64,000 bases of DNA, taken from NCBI GenBank assembly GCA_013335535.1, contig JAAXVL010000001.1, forward strand, positions 885,764-949,763, given 5' to 3'. How positions within the stretch are numbered: position 1 is the stretch's first letter; every line of letters begins with the position of its first letter. This document shows, piece after piece, positions 1 to 9,046 of the stretch. A program made the position numbers and the translations under genes. Under the pieces are notes generated by a model, which was not told where the DNA came from, ran no database searches, and saw nothing but the letters and a program-made list of their open reading frames with translations. Source of the DNA: Azonexaceae bacterium (GTDB lineage: Bacteria; Pseudomonadota; Gammaproteobacteria; Burkholderiales; Rhodocyclaceae).

Positions 1-1
1 G

Positions 2-175
2 CTGGCGGTTGGCCTGATTTTCTCTGGTGCGACGCTCATTGCGCAGGCTGCGCAATTTGGCTGGGCGGCGTGGCTGCTCGTCGCGGCGACCGTGGTGGCC
101 AACCTGCGGAGCAAATTGCATCCGCTCTGGTTTATCGGCGTTGGCGCCGCGTTGGGTCTTCTCGGGCTGATCTAG
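2..175 (+). CDS. chromate transporter C-terminal fragment (probable ChrA, cut by window edge)
   Basis: Only the last 57 codons are in the window; the reading frame is open from base 2 to the TAG at 173-175. The peptide is very hydrophobic and shows two membrane segments, a short basic turn (ANLRSKLHPLW) and a final hydrophobic stretch ending GLLGLI. The HPLW turn before a last helix is typical of the C-terminal end of CHR-family chromate transporters, which expel chromate from the cytoplasm. This is a family-level guess from a short tail, and another polytopic transporter cannot be excluded. The stop codon overlaps the stop of the convergent CZB gene within one CTAG tetranucleotide, so the two genes end in each other. 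Confidence 0.5.
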   Translation: MAVGLIFSGATLIAQAAQFGWAAWLLVAATVVANLRSKLHPLWFIGVGAALGLLGLI

Positions 176-528
176 CCGCGTCGTTCACGCTGGATGGTGC
201 GCAGTTCGTCGAACAGGTTGGCCAGGCGGTGCGATTCGTCGGAGAGCTCGAGCAGGATCAGGTTGGCGTCCTCGGCCAGGCCGTTGCTGCTTAGTTCCTG
301 AATGTCGCTGGCCAGGCTGTGAAAGCGGGCGTGGCTGCGGATCAGTGCCTGGAATTGCGGCAAGGCGCGCGAGGCGTCGTCGGCGGCGGCGATGGCGTAG
401 CCGAACATGCAGCCCTGATGGTCGGACAGCGGCATGGCGGCGTAGCTGCCCCGGGCGAAGGCGTTCATGAACTGCCGGCGCCAGGTGTTGTGCAGGCGGA
501 TGGCTTCGTCGAAATCGATACCTTGCAT
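172..528 (-). CDS. stand-alone CZB (chemoreceptor zinc-binding) domain protein
   Basis: A 118-aa soluble protein made of one domain. Visible motifs are DFDEAIRLHNTWRRQF near the N-terminus, CMFGY around residue 40 and HARFH around residue 65. This His / Cys / HxxFH arrangement matches the 3His-1Cys zinc site of CZB domains, which sense zinc or hypochlorous acid in chemoreceptors and diguanylate cyclases. No output domain is attached. The start is supported by GAGGAGAAGA just upstream. It lies 10 bp after hisC on the same strand, so it is probably co-transcribed with it. A CZB domain also ends the chemoreceptor at 53256-55952. Its partner is unknown; a soluble zinc or oxidant sensor acting in trans is an inference. 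Confidence 0.8.
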   Translation of the reverse strand: MQGIDFDEAIRLHNTWRRQFMNAFARGSYAAMPLSDHQGCMFGYAIAAADDASRALPQFQALIRSHARFHSLASDIQELSSNGLAEDANLILLELSDESHRLANLFDELRTIQRERRG

Positions 529-538
529 CGTCTTCTCC

Positions 539-1630
539 TCAGGCCAGGATGGCTTGCAATGTTTGCGTCAGCGCCTGGCACTCGGCGTCGGTGCCGACCG
601 TGATGCGCAGGAACTGGTCGATGCGCGGCAATTTGAAGTGGCGGACGATGATGCTCTTGTCGCGCAGCGCCTTGGCCAGCTCGGCGGCATCACGTTGCGG
701 ATGGCGGGCGAAAATGAAATTGGCGCCCGAGGGCAGGACCTCGAAACCGAGACCGCGCAGCTCGGCGGTCAGCGTGTCGCGCGTGGCGATCACGGCGCGG
801 CAGCATTGCTCGAAATACGCCTCGTCTTCCATGGCGGCGACGGCGCCGACGATGGCCAGTCGGTCCAGCGGGTAGGAATTGAAGCTGTTCTTGACGCGCT
901 CGAGCGCTTCGATCAGGGCCGGGTGGCCAATGGCGAAACCGACGCGCAGCCCGGCCAGCGAACGCGATTTGGACAGCGTGTGGATGACCAGCAGGTTGTC
1001 GTAGCGGGCGACGAGCGGAATGGCCGTGTCGCCACCGAAGTCGACGTAGGCTTCATCAACGACGACGACGACATCCGGATTGGCCTTGAGGATCTGCTCG
1101 ATGGCGTCGAGCGCCAGCAGGCGACCGGTCGGCGCATTCGGATTCGGGAAGATGATGCCGCCGATTTCATTTTTGGCCGATTTTTCCGGTTGACCGTGGA
1201 AGTCGTCCGGATTGATGGAAAAGTCCTCGGCCAGCGGCACGGTGCGGTAATCGATGCCATACAGGCCGCAATACACCGGGTAGAAGCTGTAGGTGATGTC
1301 CGGAAACAGGATGGGCGCCTCGTGCTTGAGCAGCGCCATGAAGACGTGGGCCAGCACCTCGTCCGAGCCGTTGCCGACAAAGACCTGTTGCGGGCTGATG
1401 CTGTGGCGTTTGGCCACCGCGGCCTTGAGCAGGTCGGCGTTCGGGTCCGGGTAAAGGCGCAGGCGTGCGGCATCGTTACCAAGCTCCGCCTGAATCGCCG
1501 CCAGCACCTTGGGCGAGGGCGGGAAAGGGTTTTCGTTGGTATTGAGCTTGATCAGGTTGGCGATCTTGGGCTGCTCGCCCGGGACGTAGGGGGTGAGGTC
1601 GCGGACGACCTGGCTCCAGAAGCGACTCAT
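539..1630 (-). CDS. hisC: histidinol-phosphate aminotransferase
   Basis: A 363-aa class I/II PLP aminotransferase that converts imidazole acetol phosphate and glutamate to histidinol phosphate in histidine biosynthesis. Visible motifs are NENPFPPSP (33-40), YPDPN (60-64), NGSDEV (87-92), PNPNAPTG (162-169), DEAYVDF (192-198) and the PLP lysine in TLSKSRS (Lys221). Length is normal. The gene is divergent from hisB, whereas in many betaproteobacteria hisC sits in line upstream of hisB. Residues about 144-156, a loop just before PNPNAPTG, are encoded by a copy of the dispersed 37-bp repeat described at 1165-1201. All catalytic motifs remain, so the enzyme is probably active. The stand-alone CZB gene follows closely. 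Confidence 0.95.
   Translation of the reverse strand: MSRFWSQVVRDLTPYVPGEQPKIANLIKLNTNENPFPPSPKVLAAIQAELGNDAARLRLYPDPNADLLKAAVAKRHSISPQQVFVGNGSDEVLAHVFMALLKHEAPILFPDITYSFYPVYCGLYGIDYRTVPLAEDFSINPDDFHGQPEKSAKNEIGGIIFPNPNAPTGRLLALDAIEQILKANPDVVVVVDEAYVDFGGDTAIPLVARYDNLLVIHTLSKSRSLAGLRVGFAIGHPALIEALERVKNSFNSYPLDRLAIVGAVAAMEDEAYFEQCCRAVIATRDTLTAELRGLGFEVLPSGANFIFARHPQRDAAELAKALRDKSIIVRHFKLPRIDQFLRITVGTDAECQALTQTLQAILA
1165..1201 (+). repeat. dispersed repeat, copy 1 (inside hisC)
   Basis: This copy reads ATTTTTGGCC, a short A/T spacer of CGA-type ending in a T-run, then TTCCGGTTGACCGTGGAA. It is antisense to hisC and is translated there as HGQPEKSAK. The TTCC-GGT-TG-ACC-GT-GGAA core is an imperfect inverted repeat. 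The same core occurs at six other places in this window. Confidence 0.8.
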
Positions 1631-1709
1631 GGGGTTTTCACGGAAGGCGTAAAAGTAGGCTGAAATGGTATCATGGCCCTCCGTTAAAAGCCTTTTGCAG
1701 CCTTAAACC

Positions 1710-2297
1710 ATGCGGCAAGCCGAAATTACTCGCAACACGCTGGAGACGCAGATCACCGTGCGGCTCAATCTCGATGGCACCGGTCAGGGCAAATTTGCCA
1801 CCGGCGTCTCCTTCCTCGACCACATGCTCGACCAGATCGCCCGCCATGGCTTGATCGACATCGACATCGAGGCGGTAGGCGACCTGCACATCGATGCTCA
1901 CCACACTGTCGAGGACATCGGCATCACCTTCGGCCAGGCGCTGGCCAAGGCCTGGGGCGACAAGAAGGGACTGACCCGTTACGGTCACAGCTACGTGCCG
2001 CTCGACGAAGCACTGTCGCGCGTCGTCATCGACCTCTCCGGCCGGCCGGGGCTGGAGCTCAATGTCGAGTTCTCGCGGGCGGTCATCGGCAGTTTCGATG
2101 TCGATCTCGTGTCCGAGTTTTTCCACGGCCTGGTTAACCATGCCGGGGTGACGCTGCACATCGACAACCTGCGTGGCAAGAACGCCCACCATCAGGCTGA
2201 AACCATCTTCAAGGCCTTTGGTCGCGCCCTGCGCATGGCGGTCACGCCCGACCCGCGCATGGCCGGCACCATGCCGTCGACGAAAGGCTCGCTGTGA
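1710..2297 (+). CDS. hisB: imidazoleglycerol-phosphate dehydratase
   Basis: A 195-aa monofunctional IGP dehydratase, without the phosphatase domain fused to it in enteric bacteria. It dehydrates imidazole glycerol phosphate to imidazole acetol phosphate. Metal-binding motifs are DHML (37-40), HHTVED (64-69) and a second set around residues 147-175 (HAGVTLH and NAHHQAE). It starts the hisBHAFIE run. A TATCAT sequence at 1668-1673 could be a -10 element, but no good -35 was found. The stop overlaps the GTG start of hisH, which suggests translational coupling. Confidence 0.96.
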   Translation: MRQAEITRNTLETQITVRLNLDGTGQGKFATGVSFLDHMLDQIARHGLIDIDIEAVGDLHIDAHHTVEDIGITFGQALAKAWGDKKGLTRYGHSYVPLDEALSRVVIDLSGRPGLELNVEFSRAVIGSFDVDLVSEFFHGLVNHAGVTLHIDNLRGKNAHHQAETIFKAFGRALRMAVTPDPRMAGTMPSTKGSL

Positions 2298-2950
2298 GCG
2301 CTGGCGGTAAGGTCGACGGCGCCATCGCCGTCATCGACTATGGCATGGGTAACCTGCGTTCCGTGTCGAAGGCGTTGGAGCACGTGGCCGGCGGCAAGCC
2401 GGTCGTCGTCACGGCCGATCCGGCCGTCGTCGCCGCCGCCGAGCGCGTCGTTTTTCCCGGTCAGGGCGCCATGCCCGACTGCATGGCCGAACTCGACGCG
2501 CGCGGCCTGCGCGCTGCGGTGCTGGCGGCCGCCAAGTCCAAACCTTTCCTCGGCATCTGTGTCGGCGAGCAAATGCTCTTCGAGCACAGCGACGAAGGCA
2601 ATGTGCCGGCGCTCGGCGTCTTTCCCGGCAACGTTAAGCGTTTCCCCGATGAAAAGATGCATCTGCCCACTGGCGAGCGCCTGAAGGTGCCGCATATGGG
2701 CTGGAACGAAGTACGCCAGAAATCGCATGCGCTGTGGAACGGCATCGCCGACGGCTCGCGCTTTTATTTCGTGCACAGCTACTTTGTCGAACCGGCCGAT
2801 CCGGCGCTGGTTACCGGCACTTGCGAGTACGGCGTGCCCTTTACCTGTGCGGTGGGGCGGGATAATATCTTTGCGGTTCAATTTCACCCCGAGAAAAGTG
2901 CTCGCGACGGCCTGCAACTCCTGAAAAACTTCGTTGCCTGGCAACCCTGA
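2294..2950 (+). CDS. hisH: imidazole glycerol phosphate synthase, glutamine amidotransferase subunit
   Basis: A 218-aa class I glutamine amidotransferase. It supplies ammonia to HisF, forming IGP and AICAR from PRFAR. The nucleophile Cys89 is in FLGICVGEQ, and His198 and Glu200 are in FHPEKS, completing the catalytic triad. The oxyanion-strand motif [10 protein letters not shown] is present. It starts with GTG at 2294 inside the hisB stop (GTGA overlap). The first eight residues form a short extension before the conserved [15 protein letters not shown] variant replaces the more common GMQL after the nucleophile. Confidence 0.96.
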   Translation: MSAGGKVDGAIAVIDYGMGNLRSVSKALEHVAGGKPVVVTADPAVVAAAERVVFPGQGAMPDCMAELDARGLRAAVLAAAKSKPFLGICVGEQMLFEHSDEGNVPALGVFPGNVKRFPDEKMHLPTGERLKVPHMGWNEVRQKSHALWNGIADGSRFYFVHSYFVEPADPALVTGTCEYGVPFTCAVGRDNIFAVQFHPEKSARDGLQLLKNFVAWQP

Positions 2951-2984
2951 TTCGCTTCTGTCGAATTTAATCTCCTAGAATCCC

Positions 2985-3725
2985 ATGCTGATTATTCCCG
3001 CGATTGATCTCAAGGACGGCCAATGCGTCCGTTTGAAACAGGGCCTGATGGAACAGGCCACTGTCTTTTCCGATAGCCCGGCCGAACAGGCCCGCCACTG
3101 GCTTGCCCAAGGCGCTCGTCGTCTGCATCTGGTCGACCTGAATGGTGCCTTTGCCGGCAAGCCGAAGAACGCCGCGGCAATCAAGGCCATTCTGGCCGAG
3201 GTCGGTGACGACATTCCCGTCCAGCTCGGGGGTGGCATTCGCGACCTCGACACCATCGAAGCCTGCCTCGACGGCGGCCTCTCCTACGTCATCATCGGCA
3301 CCGCCGCGGTCAAGAATCCCGGTTTCCTGCACGACGCCTGCGTCGCCTTCCCCGGCCACATCATCGTCGGCCTCGACGCCAAGGACGGCAAGGTGGCGAC
3401 CGATGGCTGGTCCAAGCTGACCGGCCATGATGTCGTCGACCTGGCCAAGAAATACGAAGACTATGGCGTCGAGTCGATCATCTACACTGACATCGGTCGC
3501 GACGGCATGCTCACCGGCCTCAATATCGACGCCACCGTGCGTCTGGCCCAGGCCCTGACCATTCCTGTCATCGCCTCCGGCGGCCTGACCAACCTTGATG
3601 ACATCCGCGCCCTGTGCGCGGTCGAAGGCGAAGGGGTGGTCGGCACCATTGCCGGTCGTGCGGTGTATGACGGTTCCCTCGATTTCAAGGCGGCGCAGGA
3701 ACTCGCTGATCAACTGGGCGCCTGA
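2985..3725 (+). CDS. hisA: phosphoribosylformimino-5-aminoimidazole carboxamide ribotide isomerase
   Basis: A 246-aa (beta-alpha)8-barrel isomerase that converts ProFAR to PRFAR. The N-terminus [17 protein letters not shown] holds the catalytic base Asp8; Asp131 is in VGLDAKDG, and YTDIGRDGM (167-175) is the late phosphate-side motif. It follows hisH after 34 bp, the largest gap in the his run. No clear Shine-Dalgarno sequence is visible before the ATG. Its stop overlaps the start of hisF (TGATG). Confidence 0.96.
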   Translation: MLIIPAIDLKDGQCVRLKQGLMEQATVFSDSPAEQARHWLAQGARRLHLVDLNGAFAGKPKNAAAIKAILAEVGDDIPVQLGGGIRDLDTIEACLDGGLSYVIIGTAAVKNPGFLHDACVAFPGHIIVGLDAKDGKVATDGWSKLTGHDVVDLAKKYEDYGVESIIYTDIGRDGMLTGLNIDATVRLAQALTIPVIASGGLTNLDDIRALCAVEGEGVVGTIAGRAVYDGSLDFKAAQELADQLGA

Positions 3726-4483
3726 TGCTCGCCAAGCGCATCATCCCCTGTCTTGACGTCACGGCTGGCCGCGTCGTCAAGGGCACCAATTTTGTCGGCT
3801 TGCGCGATGCCGGTGACCCGATTGAAATCGCCCGTCGCTACAACGAGCAGGGGGCCGACGAGGTTACTTTTCTCGACATCACGGCGTCGTCTGATCAGCG
3901 CGACATCATCCTGCATATCGTCGAAGCCTGTGCCGAGCAGGTTTTCATTCCGCTGACCGTCGGCGGTGGCGTGCGCAAGGTCGAAGACGTTCGCCGCTTG
4001 CTCAACGCTGGTGCCGACAAGGTGTCGATGAACACGGCCGCGGTGCAGAACCCGGATCTCGTGTTCGAGGCTTCGAGCAAGGTCGGTTCGCAGTGCATCG
4101 TCGTCGCCATCGATGCCAAGCAGGTGGCTCCTGGTCAATGGCACGTCTTCACGCATGGCGGCCGCAACGATACCGGCCTTGATACGATTGAATGGGCTAA
4201 AAAGGTGGCCGCTCTCGGCGCCGGCGAAATCCTGCTGACCAGCATGGATCGCGACGGCACCAAGAACGGTTTCGACCTCGCGCTGACCCGCGCTGTTTCC
4301 GATGCCGTGTCGATCCCGGTCATTGCCTCGGGTGGTGTTGGCAACCTGCAGCATCTGGCTGATGGCGTTTCCGAAGGTCGTGCCGATGCCGTGCTCGCCG
4401 CCTCAATCTTCCATTTTGGCGAATACACCGTGCGCCAGGCCAAGGAATACATGGCCGCCCGCGGCATAGAAGTACGCTTGTGA
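3725..4483 (+). CDS. hisF: imidazole glycerol phosphate synthase cyclase subunit
   Basis: A 252-aa barrel enzyme and partner of HisH. It closes the imidazole ring using ammonia channelled through the barrel. [12 protein letters not shown] contains catalytic Asp11 and VVAIDAK contains Asp130, both at the positions expected for the family. GGGVR (80-84) and IASGGVG form the two phosphate-binding sites. It overlaps hisA at its start and the GTG start of hisI at its stop, so all three are likely translationally coupled. Confidence 0.97.
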   Translation: MLAKRIIPCLDVTAGRVVKGTNFVGLRDAGDPIEIARRYNEQGADEVTFLDITASSDQRDIILHIVEACAEQVFIPLTVGGGVRKVEDVRRLLNAGADKVSMNTAAVQNPDLVFEASSKVGSQCIVVAIDAKQVAPGQWHVFTHGGRNDTGLDTIEWAKKVAALGAGEILLTSMDRDGTKNGFDLALTRAVSDAVSIPVIASGGVGNLQHLADGVSEGRADAVLAASIFHFGEYTVRQAKEYMAARGIEVRL

Positions 4484-4878
4484 GCGACCTCGACAACGCC
4501 CTGAGCTGGCTGGAAGCCTTGAAATGGGACGCTGACGGCATGATTCCGGCCATTGCCCAGGATGAAAACGGGCGGGTCGTCATGTTTGCCTACATGAACC
4601 GCGAATCGCTGCAGGAAACGCTTCAGTGCGGCAACGCGGTATACTGGTCGCGCTCGAGAAAGCGCCTGTGGCGCAAGGGTGAGGAGTCGGGGCATTTTCA
4701 GAAAATCCACTCCATCCGCACCGATTGCGATGGCGACGTTTTGCTGTTGAGCATTGAACAAGTGGGCGGCATTGCCTGTCATACTGGCCGCGAGAGCTGT
4801 TTTTTCAATGAATTGAACGGGGACCGCTGGGTTCCCGCTGATCCGGTTCTGAAAGACCCGAAGGAAATCTACAAATGA
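4480..4878 (+). CDS. hisI: phosphoribosyl-AMP cyclohydrolase
   Basis: A 132-aa monofunctional PR-AMP cyclohydrolase; the HisE activity is encoded separately by the next gene. It opens the adenine ring of PR-AMP. DCDGD (82-86) and the cysteines Cys83, Cys100 and Cys107 ([10 protein letters not shown]) are the metal-binding residues. [10 protein letters not shown] and [17 protein letters not shown] are characteristic family stretches. It starts with GTG within the hisF stop and ends overlapping hisE (ATGA). Confidence 0.96.
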   Translation: MSDLDNALSWLEALKWDADGMIPAIAQDENGRVVMFAYMNRESLQETLQCGNAVYWSRSRKRLWRKGEESGHFQKIHSIRTDCDGDVLLLSIEQVGGIACHTGRESCFFNELNGDRWVPADPVLKDPKEIYK

Positions 4879-5201
4879 GCACCCATGACATCCTGCACCG
4901 TCTCTCCGAGACGCTGGCTTCGCGTCGGCATGCCGATCCGGAAAAGTCCTACACCGCCAAGCTCTTTTCGGAAGGTCCTGATTCGATTTTGAAAAAAATC
5001 GGCGAGGAATGTGCCGAGCTGATCATGGCCGCCAAGGATGGCAAGCGCCTCAATATTGTCTGGGAATCCACCGACGTGATTTATCACGTGCTTGTCCTAC
5101 TCGCCTTCTATGGCTTGAGCATCGAGGACGTTTCGCAGGAAATGCGCCGCCGCGAGGGCATTTCCGGCATCGATGAAAAGGCTTCCCGGGGCGCCAAGTG
5201 A
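4875..5201 (+). CDS. hisE: phosphoribosyl-ATP pyrophosphatase
   Basis: A 108-aa all-helical MazG-like pyrophosphohydrolase that removes pyrophosphate from PR-ATP. The [13 protein letters not shown] segment and [15 protein letters not shown] helix carry the acidic metal-binding residues. [21 protein letters not shown] is typical of the family. It overlaps hisI upstream and the GTG start of the HIT-family gene downstream. Confidence 0.95.
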   Translation: MSTHDILHRLSETLASRRHADPEKSYTAKLFSEGPDSILKKIGEECAELIMAAKDGKRLNIVWESTDVIYHVLVLLAFYGLSIEDVSQEMRRREGISGIDEKASRGAK

Positions 5202-5548
5202 GCGATTGCATTTTCTGCAAGATCGTTGACGGGAAGATCCCTGCCCAGAAGGTCTATGAGGACGAGGATATCCTCGCCTTCAACGACATCAATCCGGCGC
5301 GGCCCGTACATGTTCTGGTGATTCCGAAGAAGCACATCACCTCGCTGGCGACTGCCGGAGCCGAAGACGCACCGGTTCTCGGCAAGATACTGGCCAAGGC
5401 CAACGAAATTGCGGTAACTCAAGGCAGCCCGGACGGTTTCCGGGTGATCATCAATACAGGACGTGTGGGGCAGCAGGAAGTGCCGCATCTGCACGCGCAC
5501 ATCGTGGGCGGACCGGAGCCGGTCGGTCCCATGCTCAAACGCATTTAG
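5198..5548 (+). CDS. hinT: HIT-family (HINT-type) purine nucleotide hydrolase
   Basis: A 116-aa histidine-triad protein. It begins [15 protein letters not shown] and carries the triad HLHAH at residues 97-101 followed by IVGG. Members hydrolyse adenosine phosphoramidates and aminoacyl-AMP adducts. It starts with GTG inside the hisE stop, so it belongs to the his transcript. The his-hinT-tat order is common in betaproteobacteria; it suggests shared expression rather than a shared pathway. Confidence 0.92.
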   Translation: MSDCIFCKIVDGKIPAQKVYEDEDILAFNDINPARPVHVLVIPKKHITSLATAGAEDAPVLGKILAKANEIAVTQGSPDGFRVIINTGRVGQQEVPHLHAHIVGGPEPVGPMLKRI

Positions 5549-5558
5549 GAGACACATC

Positions 5559-5792
5559 ATGGGCAGTTTTTCCATTTGGCACTGGCTGATCGTTCTGGTC
5601 ATCGTCATGCTCATTTTTGGTACCAAGAAATTGCGCAATGTCGGGCAGGATCTGGGCGGCGCCGTCAAGGGTTTCAAGGACGGCATGAAGGACGCGACGG
5701 CGGGTGACAAACCAGCCGATGCAGCACAACCGACTCAACAGGTCAGCGGTCAGACCATCGACGTCGAAGTCAAGGAAAAGACCAAGAGCTAG
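5559..5792 (+). CDS. tatA: Sec-independent translocase TatA
   Basis: A 77-aa membrane protein forming the Tat pore for folded proteins. It has a short N-terminal helix ([16 protein letters not shown]), the [10 protein letters not shown] hinge, an amphipathic helix and a charged tail. The ATG at 5559 is preceded by AGGAGA. A longer reading frame in the same phase starts upstream inside hinT, but it lacks this ribosome site and family match. It is followed by an 89-bp gap with a stem-loop before tatB. Confidence 0.95.
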   Translation: MGSFSIWHWLIVLVIVMLIFGTKKLRNVGQDLGGAVKGFKDGMKDATAGDKPADAAQPTQQVSGQTIDVEVKEKTKS

Positions 5793-5807
5793 GATCGGGC
5801 TGCTGGA

Positions 5808-5862
5808 TTTTAGGATCGCGTGTTTGGAGCATGCTCCCGGATTCTAAAAACTTGCTCCTCAA
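5808..5862 (+). other. stem-loop in the tatA-tatB gap
   Basis: The 89-bp gap holds the perfect 12-bp palindrome GGAGCATGCTCC, flanked by TTTTAGGAT on the left and ATTCTAAAA on the right, which can pair imperfectly. No T-run follows, so it is not a standard terminator. It may shape the mRNA and the ratio of TatA to TatB. tatB has no good Shine-Dalgarno sequence after it. Confidence 0.35.
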
Positions 5863-5881
5863 TCCTCGTTCCTGAAAAACT

Positions 5882-6247
5882 ATGTTCGATATCGGCTTTT
5901 CCGAATTGATGGTGATCGGCATCGTGGCACTGATTGTCATCGGCCCCGAGCGCCTGCCCAAAGTGGCTCGCACGCTGGGGCACCTGCTCGGTCGCGCCCA
6001 GCGTTACGTCAACGATGTGAAGTCGGACATCAGTCGTGAAGTGCAGCTCGACGAATTGAAAAAACTGCAGTCGCAGGTTTCCAATTCGGCGCGCGAGCTC
6101 GAAAGCTCGGTGCGCAGCGAATATGAGTCGGCGCGCAGCGCGATTGAAGCACCGGCCAAGGAGGCTGCTGCCGAGTTGCAATCGACGGCTGCCTCTCTGA
6201 CGGAAACCCTGCCGGTCGCAGACGCCACCCATAAGCCTGCGGCATGA
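5882..6247 (+). CDS. tatB: Sec-independent translocase TatB
   Basis: A 121-aa protein starting MFDIGFSELMVIGIVALIVIG with PERLPKVART after the helix, the standard TatB signature. A long amphipathic and coiled-coil-like helix follows (about 40-100), with an Ala/Glu-rich tail. TatB binds TatC and receives twin-arginine substrates. It overlaps tatC by ATGA. Confidence 0.95.
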   Translation: MFDIGFSELMVIGIVALIVIGPERLPKVARTLGHLLGRAQRYVNDVKSDISREVQLDELKKLQSQVSNSARELESSVRSEYESARSAIEAPAKEAAAELQSTAASLTETLPVADATHKPAA

Positions 6248-7071
6248 GCGATACGCCGGAAGATTCCTTTATTTCGCATCTGATCGAACTGCGCGACCGC
6301 CTGTTGCGCAGCCTGATCGCCATCGCCGTCGTGCTCGGGGTGCTCTGCCTTTATCCCGGACCAGGCGAGATTTACGACATCCTCGCCGCCCCGCTGACGC
6401 GGGCCTTGCCTGAAGGCACCAAGATGGTCGCCATCGGCGTCATCACGCCGTTCATGGTGCCGCTCAAAGTGACGGCGATGGTCGCCTTCATCCTGGCCTT
6501 GCCATTCATTCTTTACCAGGTCTGGGCCTTCGTGGCGCCCGGCTTGTATGCGCACGAAAAGCGCCTGGGTATTCCGCTGATCATTTCCAGCACCTTGCTG
6601 TTTATCGCGGGCATGTCCTTCTGCTATTTCTTCGTCTTCGGGCAGGTGTTCAGCTTCATCAACAGCTTCGCGCCGAAAAGCATTACGCCGGCGCCGGATA
6701 TCGAAGCCTACCTGTCCTTCGTGATGACCATGTTCCTGGCCTTCGGCATCGCCTTCGAGGTGCCGGTGGCGCTCGTCATGCTGGTCAAGCTCGGTGTCGT
6801 GACGGTCGAAAAGCTCAAGGAATGGCGTTCCTACTTCATCGTCGGCGCCTTTGTGGTCGCCGCCGTGGTGACGCCGCCCGATGTGGTTTCCCAGTTGGCG
6901 CTGGCCATTCCGATGTGCCTGCTTTACGAGTTGGGTATCCTGGCCTCGCGGCTTGTGTCGCGGCCGGCGCCGGTGGAGGAGCTCGCCACGGTCAACCCGG
7001 AAAATGCGGCAAAAATGGAAGCCGAAATGGACAAGGCGGAAGAAGAGTTCCGCAACCTGTCCAAGGACTGA
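6244..7071 (+). CDS. tatC: Sec-independent translocase TatC
   Basis: A 275-aa protein with six predicted membrane segments. It is the receptor for twin-arginine signal peptides. The N-terminal HLIELRDRLLRS holds the conserved Glu and the cytoplasmic signal-binding surface; PFILYQVWAFVAPGLYAHEKR is the typical first cytoplasmic loop. The C-terminal extension of about 30 charged residues is longer than in enteric bacteria. It ends directly against the convergent amidotransferase gene, with no spacer and no visible terminator. Confidence 0.96.
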   Translation: MSDTPEDSFISHLIELRDRLLRSLIAIAVVLGVLCLYPGPGEIYDILAAPLTRALPEGTKMVAIGVITPFMVPLKVTAMVAFILALPFILYQVWAFVAPGLYAHEKRLGIPLIISSTLLFIAGMSFCYFFVFGQVFSFINSFAPKSITPAPDIEAYLSFVMTMFLAFGIAFEVPVALVMLVKLGVVTVEKLKEWRSYFIVGAFVVAAVVTPPDVVSQLALAIPMCLLYELGILASRLVSRPAPVEELATVNPENAAKMEAEMDKAEEEFRNLSKD

Positions 7072-7875
7072 TCAGGGCTTTTTCACCGGCCCCGGTCGGG
7101 TCGCCAGGGTTTTGACCGGCGATCCCTCCTCGAACCACCACAAAGTCCCCGGTGGCATGTCCGTCCACGCTTCGTTGTCCGTCAGCGGTAGAGTGGCGAT
7201 GACGGCGACGCGGTCGTTCGGCGACGTGACATCGCTGAAATCGACCGTGATGTCCTGATCTTTGAGGTGTGCTTGGGCAAACGGTGCCTTGCGCACGATG
7301 TGGCTGAGCTTGGTCGAAGCATGGGCGAACAGGCAGTCGCCGTTCGAGAGCAGGAAGTTGAACTCGCCATGCTGTGAAACTTGCAGCGTCAGCTCATGCA
7401 CCGCATCGAACAGCGCACGGCGCTCCGGCACATGGTTGCCGAATCGCTGGCGCAACTCCTGCAGTAGCCAGCAAAAAGCGCGCTCGCTGTCGGTCAGGCC
7501 GACGGGAATGAAGCTGCCATCGAGTTGCGGCATGAAATCGAAAAGGTTGCCGTTGTGGGCGAAAATCCAGTAGCGGCCCCACAGTTCGCGCATGAACGGA
7601 TGGGTGTTTTCGAGTCCGACGGCGCCCTGCGTTGCCTTGCGAATATGGGCGATGACGTTCTTCGAGCGGATCGGATAACGGCGGACCAGTTCGGCGACCG
7701 GCGAGGTGCTTGACGGCTGTGGGTCGAGAAAAAGGCGGGTGCCTTTGCCTTCAAAAAAGGCGATGCCCCAACCATCCGAATGCACATCCGTGGCGCCGCC
7801 ACGGGCCTGGAATCCGCTGAACGAAAAGCAGATGTCGGTCGGCACGTTGCAGTTCATGCCCAGAAGCTGGCACAT
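7072..7875 (-). CDS. class II glutamine amidotransferase-like protein (YafJ family)
   Basis: A 267-aa Ntn-type amidotransferase domain. Processing of Met1 would expose Cys2 (MCQLLGMNC) as the nucleophile. HSDGWGIAFF (34-43), IAHIRKATQG and THPF...FAHNGNL are glutaminase-site motifs. No second synthase domain is present, so the acceptor substrate is unknown. YafJ-like proteins are widespread and poorly characterised. It is followed on the same strand, 3 bp upstream in coordinates of its start, by the DegS-like gene, so the two may be co-transcribed. Confidence 0.9.
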   Translation of the reverse strand: MCQLLGMNCNVPTDICFSFSGFQARGGATDVHSDGWGIAFFEGKGTRLFLDPQPSSTSPVAELVRRYPIRSKNVIAHIRKATQGAVGLENTHPFMRELWGRYWIFAHNGNLFDFMPQLDGSFIPVGLTDSERAFCWLLQELRQRFGNHVPERRALFDAVHELTLQVSQHGEFNFLLSNGDCLFAHASTKLSHIVRKAPFAQAHLKDQDITVDFSDVTSPNDRVAVIATLPLTDNEAWTDMPPGTLWWFEEGSPVKTLATRPGPVKKP

Positions 7876-7878
7876 GGC

Positions 7879-9033
7879 TTACTCTTTTTCGGCGCGCATG
7901 GCTGGACGTTTGCCGATCTTGACCTGGACTTCAACGATGGTCTTGTCGCGGCGCAGGCGGAATGCCGAACGGTCGTCCGGGGTCAGGGCGGCAATCAGGT
8001 CGAGCATGACCTGCGGATCCTTGACGGCTTTGCCGCCGACCGAGAGCAGGACATCGCCCGGGCGGATGCCGGCCGTGTCGGCCGGGCTGCCGCGTACGAC
8101 ACCGGCGATCAGGGCACCTTCGTTGTCGGGCAGACCGAAGGATTCGGCCAGTTCGGGCGTGATTTCCTGGGCTTCGACGCCGATCCAGCCACGCGTCACG
8201 GCACCGGTGCGGATGATCTGTTCCATGATGCTGCGCGCGCTGGAAACCGGGATGGCGAAGCCAATGCCGAGCGAGCCGCCGGTGCGCGAATAGATTGCCG
8301 AATTGATGCCGACCAGGTTGCCGTTGACGTCGATCAGCGCGCCGCCCGAGTTGCCGGGGTTGATCGCGGCATCGGTCTGGATGAAGTTCTCGAAGGTGTT
8401 GATGCCCAGGTGTGAGCGGCCGAGAGCGGAAACGATGCCCATGGTCACCGTTTGGCCAACACCGAACGGGTTGCCGATGGCGAGCACGACATCGCCGACA
8501 CGCAGGTTGTCGAGCTGGCCGAAGGTGATGGCCGGCAACTTGTCGGCCTTGATCTGCAGGATGGCGAGATCGGATTCCGGGTCGCTGCCGACGATCTTGG
8601 CCTTGTAGGTCTTGCTGTCATTGAGCGAAACCTGGATGTCGTCGGCGCCGTCGATGACGTGGTAATTGGTCAGGATGTAGCCGTTGGGACTGACGATAAC
8701 GCCAGAGCCAAGGCCGGAGTTGCGTTGTGGCTGGCCTTCCGGGCGCTCGCCGAAAAAGTGGCGGAAAATCGGGTCATCGAACAGCGGATGGCGTTGTTGC
8801 TTGACTTCCTGCGTCGTGTAGATGTGCACGACCGAGGGCAGGGCGGCGCGGGCAGCTTCACGATACGAGCCGGTCGGCGTGACTTTGCCTTCGTCGCCGC
8901 TGGCCGGCGCTTCCTGCACGGCCAGGACCGCCTGTCGTTGCGGCAGCCACTCCGGTTTGAGCGTGGTGACAACGAACAGAATGGCCAGCGCAACGGTGAC
9001 CGTTTGTGCAAAAATCAGCCACAACCTCTGCAT
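7879..9033 (-). CDS. membrane-anchored HtrA-family serine protease (DegS/AlgW-like)
   Basis: A 384-aa protein with one N-terminal membrane segment (about 7-24), a trypsin-like domain and a single C-terminal PDZ domain (about 280-370). The catalytic triad is His125 (NYHVIDGA), Asp155 (SDLAIL) and Ser229 (NPGNSGGAL). A membrane anchor with one PDZ domain fits DegS/AlgW, which cleave an anti-sigma factor during envelope stress, rather than two-PDZ DegP. The start codon is 13 bp from the divergent Nif3-like start, so its promoter must lie inside that neighbour or the transcript is nearly leaderless. Confidence 0.92.
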   Translation of the reverse strand: MQRLWLIFAQTVTVALAILFVVTTLKPEWLPQRQAVLAVQEAPASGDEGKVTPTGSYREAARAALPSVVHIYTTQEVKQQRHPLFDDPIFRHFFGERPEGQPQRNSGLGSGVIVSPNGYILTNYHVIDGADDIQVSLNDSKTYKAKIVGSDPESDLAILQIKADKLPAITFGQLDNLRVGDVVLAIGNPFGVGQTVTMGIVSALGRSHLGINTFENFIQTDAAINPGNSGGALIDVNGNLVGINSAIYSRTGGSLGIGFAIPVSSARSIMEQIIRTGAVTRGWIGVEAQEITPELAESFGLPDNEGALIAGVVRGSPADTAGIRPGDVLLSVGGKAVKDPQVMLDLIAALTPDDRSAFRLRRDKTIVEVQVKIGKRPAMRAEKE

Positions 9034-9046
9034 GGAAATTGTCTCA

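Noticed and set aside
467-1663. A 398-codon plus-strand frame covering hisC.
   Set aside because: Antisense to a clear aminotransferase gene, no family resemblance.
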